This document shows, in pieces, positions 63,413-64,000 of a stretch of DNA of 64,000 nucleotides; position 1 is the first letter of the stretch, and each line of letters starts with the position of its first letter. The translations under genes were made by a program, and so were the position numbers. The notes below the pieces were generated by a model. It was not told where the DNA came from, searched no databases, and saw only the letters and a program-made list of their open reading frames with translations. Source of the DNA: Bradyrhizobium sp. BRP22 (GTDB taxonomy: Bacteria > Pseudomonadota > Alphaproteobacteria > Rhizobiales > Xanthobacteraceae); contig NZ_JADYVX010000032.1 of assembly GCF_020194175.1 (NCBI RefSeq), positions 1-64,000 of the forward strand. The letters run 5' to 3'.

Positions 63413-64000
63413 ATGACCGTATCCACGTCGCTTGACTCGCGCGCCGGCGTCGAGCCGAGAAAGAACGTCACACGTCTGATCGTCGCCACCTCGATCGGCA
63501 ATGCGCTGGAATGGTACGACATTTCGGTCTACGCCTATTTCGCCGTCTATGTCTCAAAAGCGTTCTTCCCGAACAACGATCCGACGACATCGCTGCTCCT
63601 GACCTTCGGCACCTTTGGATTGTCGTTCCTGATCCGGCCGATCGGCGGCATCATGCTGGGCGCCTACGCCGACCGTCATGGCCGCAAGGCGTCGCTGATG
63701 GTGTCGATCATGCTGATGACGGCGGGCACGCTCGCGCTGGCCTTGATGCCGACCTATGACAGGATCGGCATCCTCGCTCCGATCGGGGTCCTGCTCGCCC
63801 GCCTGGTGCAGGGCTTTTCCGCCGGCGGCGAGTTCGGCAGCTCGACCGCGTTTCTGGTCGAGCACATGCCGGAGCGGCGCGGCTTTGTCGCGAGCTGGCA
63901 GTTCGCCAGCCAGGGATTGAGCGGATTGCTTGGAGCGGGCTTCGGCGCGCTGCTGACGTCGTGGATGAGCCCGGCAGATTTGCAATCCTGGGGCTGGCGG
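63413..64000 (+). CDS. MFS transporter, MHS (metabolite:H+ symporter) type, 5' part
   Basis: The frame begins at ATG 63413 and is open to the end of the window (196 codons). MTVSTSLDSRAG is followed by GNALEWYDISVYAYFAVYVS, the MHS-type first helix. Motif A RPIGGIMLGAYADRHGRK comes next, and then LLARLVQGFSAGGEFGSSTA. Helices 1-5 or so are present; the rest lies beyond the window. Such symporters take up dicarboxylates, betaines, proline or aromatic acids. Confidence 0.9.
   Translation, partial: MTVSTSLDSRAGVEPRKNVTRLIVATSIGNALEWYDISVYAYFAVYVSKAFFPNNDPTTSLLLTFGTFGLSFLIRPIGGIMLGAYADRHGRKASLMVSIMLMTAGTLALALMPTYDRIGILAPIGVLLARLVQGFSAGGEFGSSTAFLVEHMPERRGFVASWQFASQGLSGLLGAGFGALLTSWMSPADLQSWGWR

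Overview
The window looks like the chromosome of a Bradyrhizobium-type alphaproteobacterium. The evidence is high-GC coding sequence, a ROSE-type RNA thermometer in front of a small heat-shock gene, an EcfG (GGAAC-N16-CGTT) promoter, homospermidine synthase, CpdR, and many short palindromic intergenic repeats of the kind that litter Bradyrhizobium genomes. No transposase, integrase, phage gene, CRISPR array or rRNA gene is visible. There is one tRNA, tRNA-Val(GAC).

Layout. 0.2-5.3 kb: a Zur-box-controlled zinc uptake operon (small His-rich membrane protein, znuC, znuB, znuA), then a CobW-type metallochaperone with a long His loop and a WD40 protein. 5.3-6.6 kb: MgtC-family protein and an EcfG-type promoter driving a small Pro-rich membrane protein. 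6.6-11.1 kb (minus strand): homospermidine synthesis cluster, with an ornithine/lysine decarboxylase preceded by a structured leader, then a GNAT protein, an overlooked 56-aa membrane protein, a RidA-like protein and homospermidine synthase. 11.3-15.6 kb: M3 oligopeptidase, DUF1007 protein and NicO nickel/cobalt transporter. 15.6-24.7 kb: MAPEG protein, ferrochelatase, SPFH/NfeD pair, divergent HxlR/CMD pair with a double operator, KdsD, and an outer-membrane barrel. 23.3-29.7 kb: gltD and gltB. 30-40 kb: exported Pro-rich protein, Hsp20, alpha/beta hydrolase, adenylate cyclase-TPR protein, LysE and TauE transporters, LysR, HisN-type phosphatase, a probable AbcR-like sRNA, N-formylglutamate amidohydrolase, CpdR and tRNA-Val.

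40.2-51.7 kb looks accessory. It is rich in decayed repeats and holds a PilZ-like protein, an orphan TonB-like protein, a very unusual response regulator/LuxR protein with a 96-bp repeat tail, a ModE-like HTH plus TauE/SafE pair with a Mo-box-like operator, a HEAT protein, a TetR/EamA pair sharing an operator motif, and an ArsC/LMW-phosphatase homologue lacking its catalytic cysteine. 51.7-64 kb is a catabolic/oxidoreductase stretch: TetR divergent from a GNAT-like/membrane pair, Gly-rich exported protein, SDR, aldehyde dehydrogenase remnant, Old Yellow Enzyme, GFA-like protein, ThDP enzyme, LLM monooxygenase, M20 peptidase and the start of an MHS-type MFS transporter that runs off the window.

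Best leads for something little described: the decarboxylase leader with a ribosome-site-blocking stem plus mutually exclusive hairpins; the REC/LuxR-repeat chimera; the ModE-HTH/TauE pair; and the znuB ribosome-binding site carried inside a dispersed repeat. All functional calls come from reading motifs; no database search was possible.
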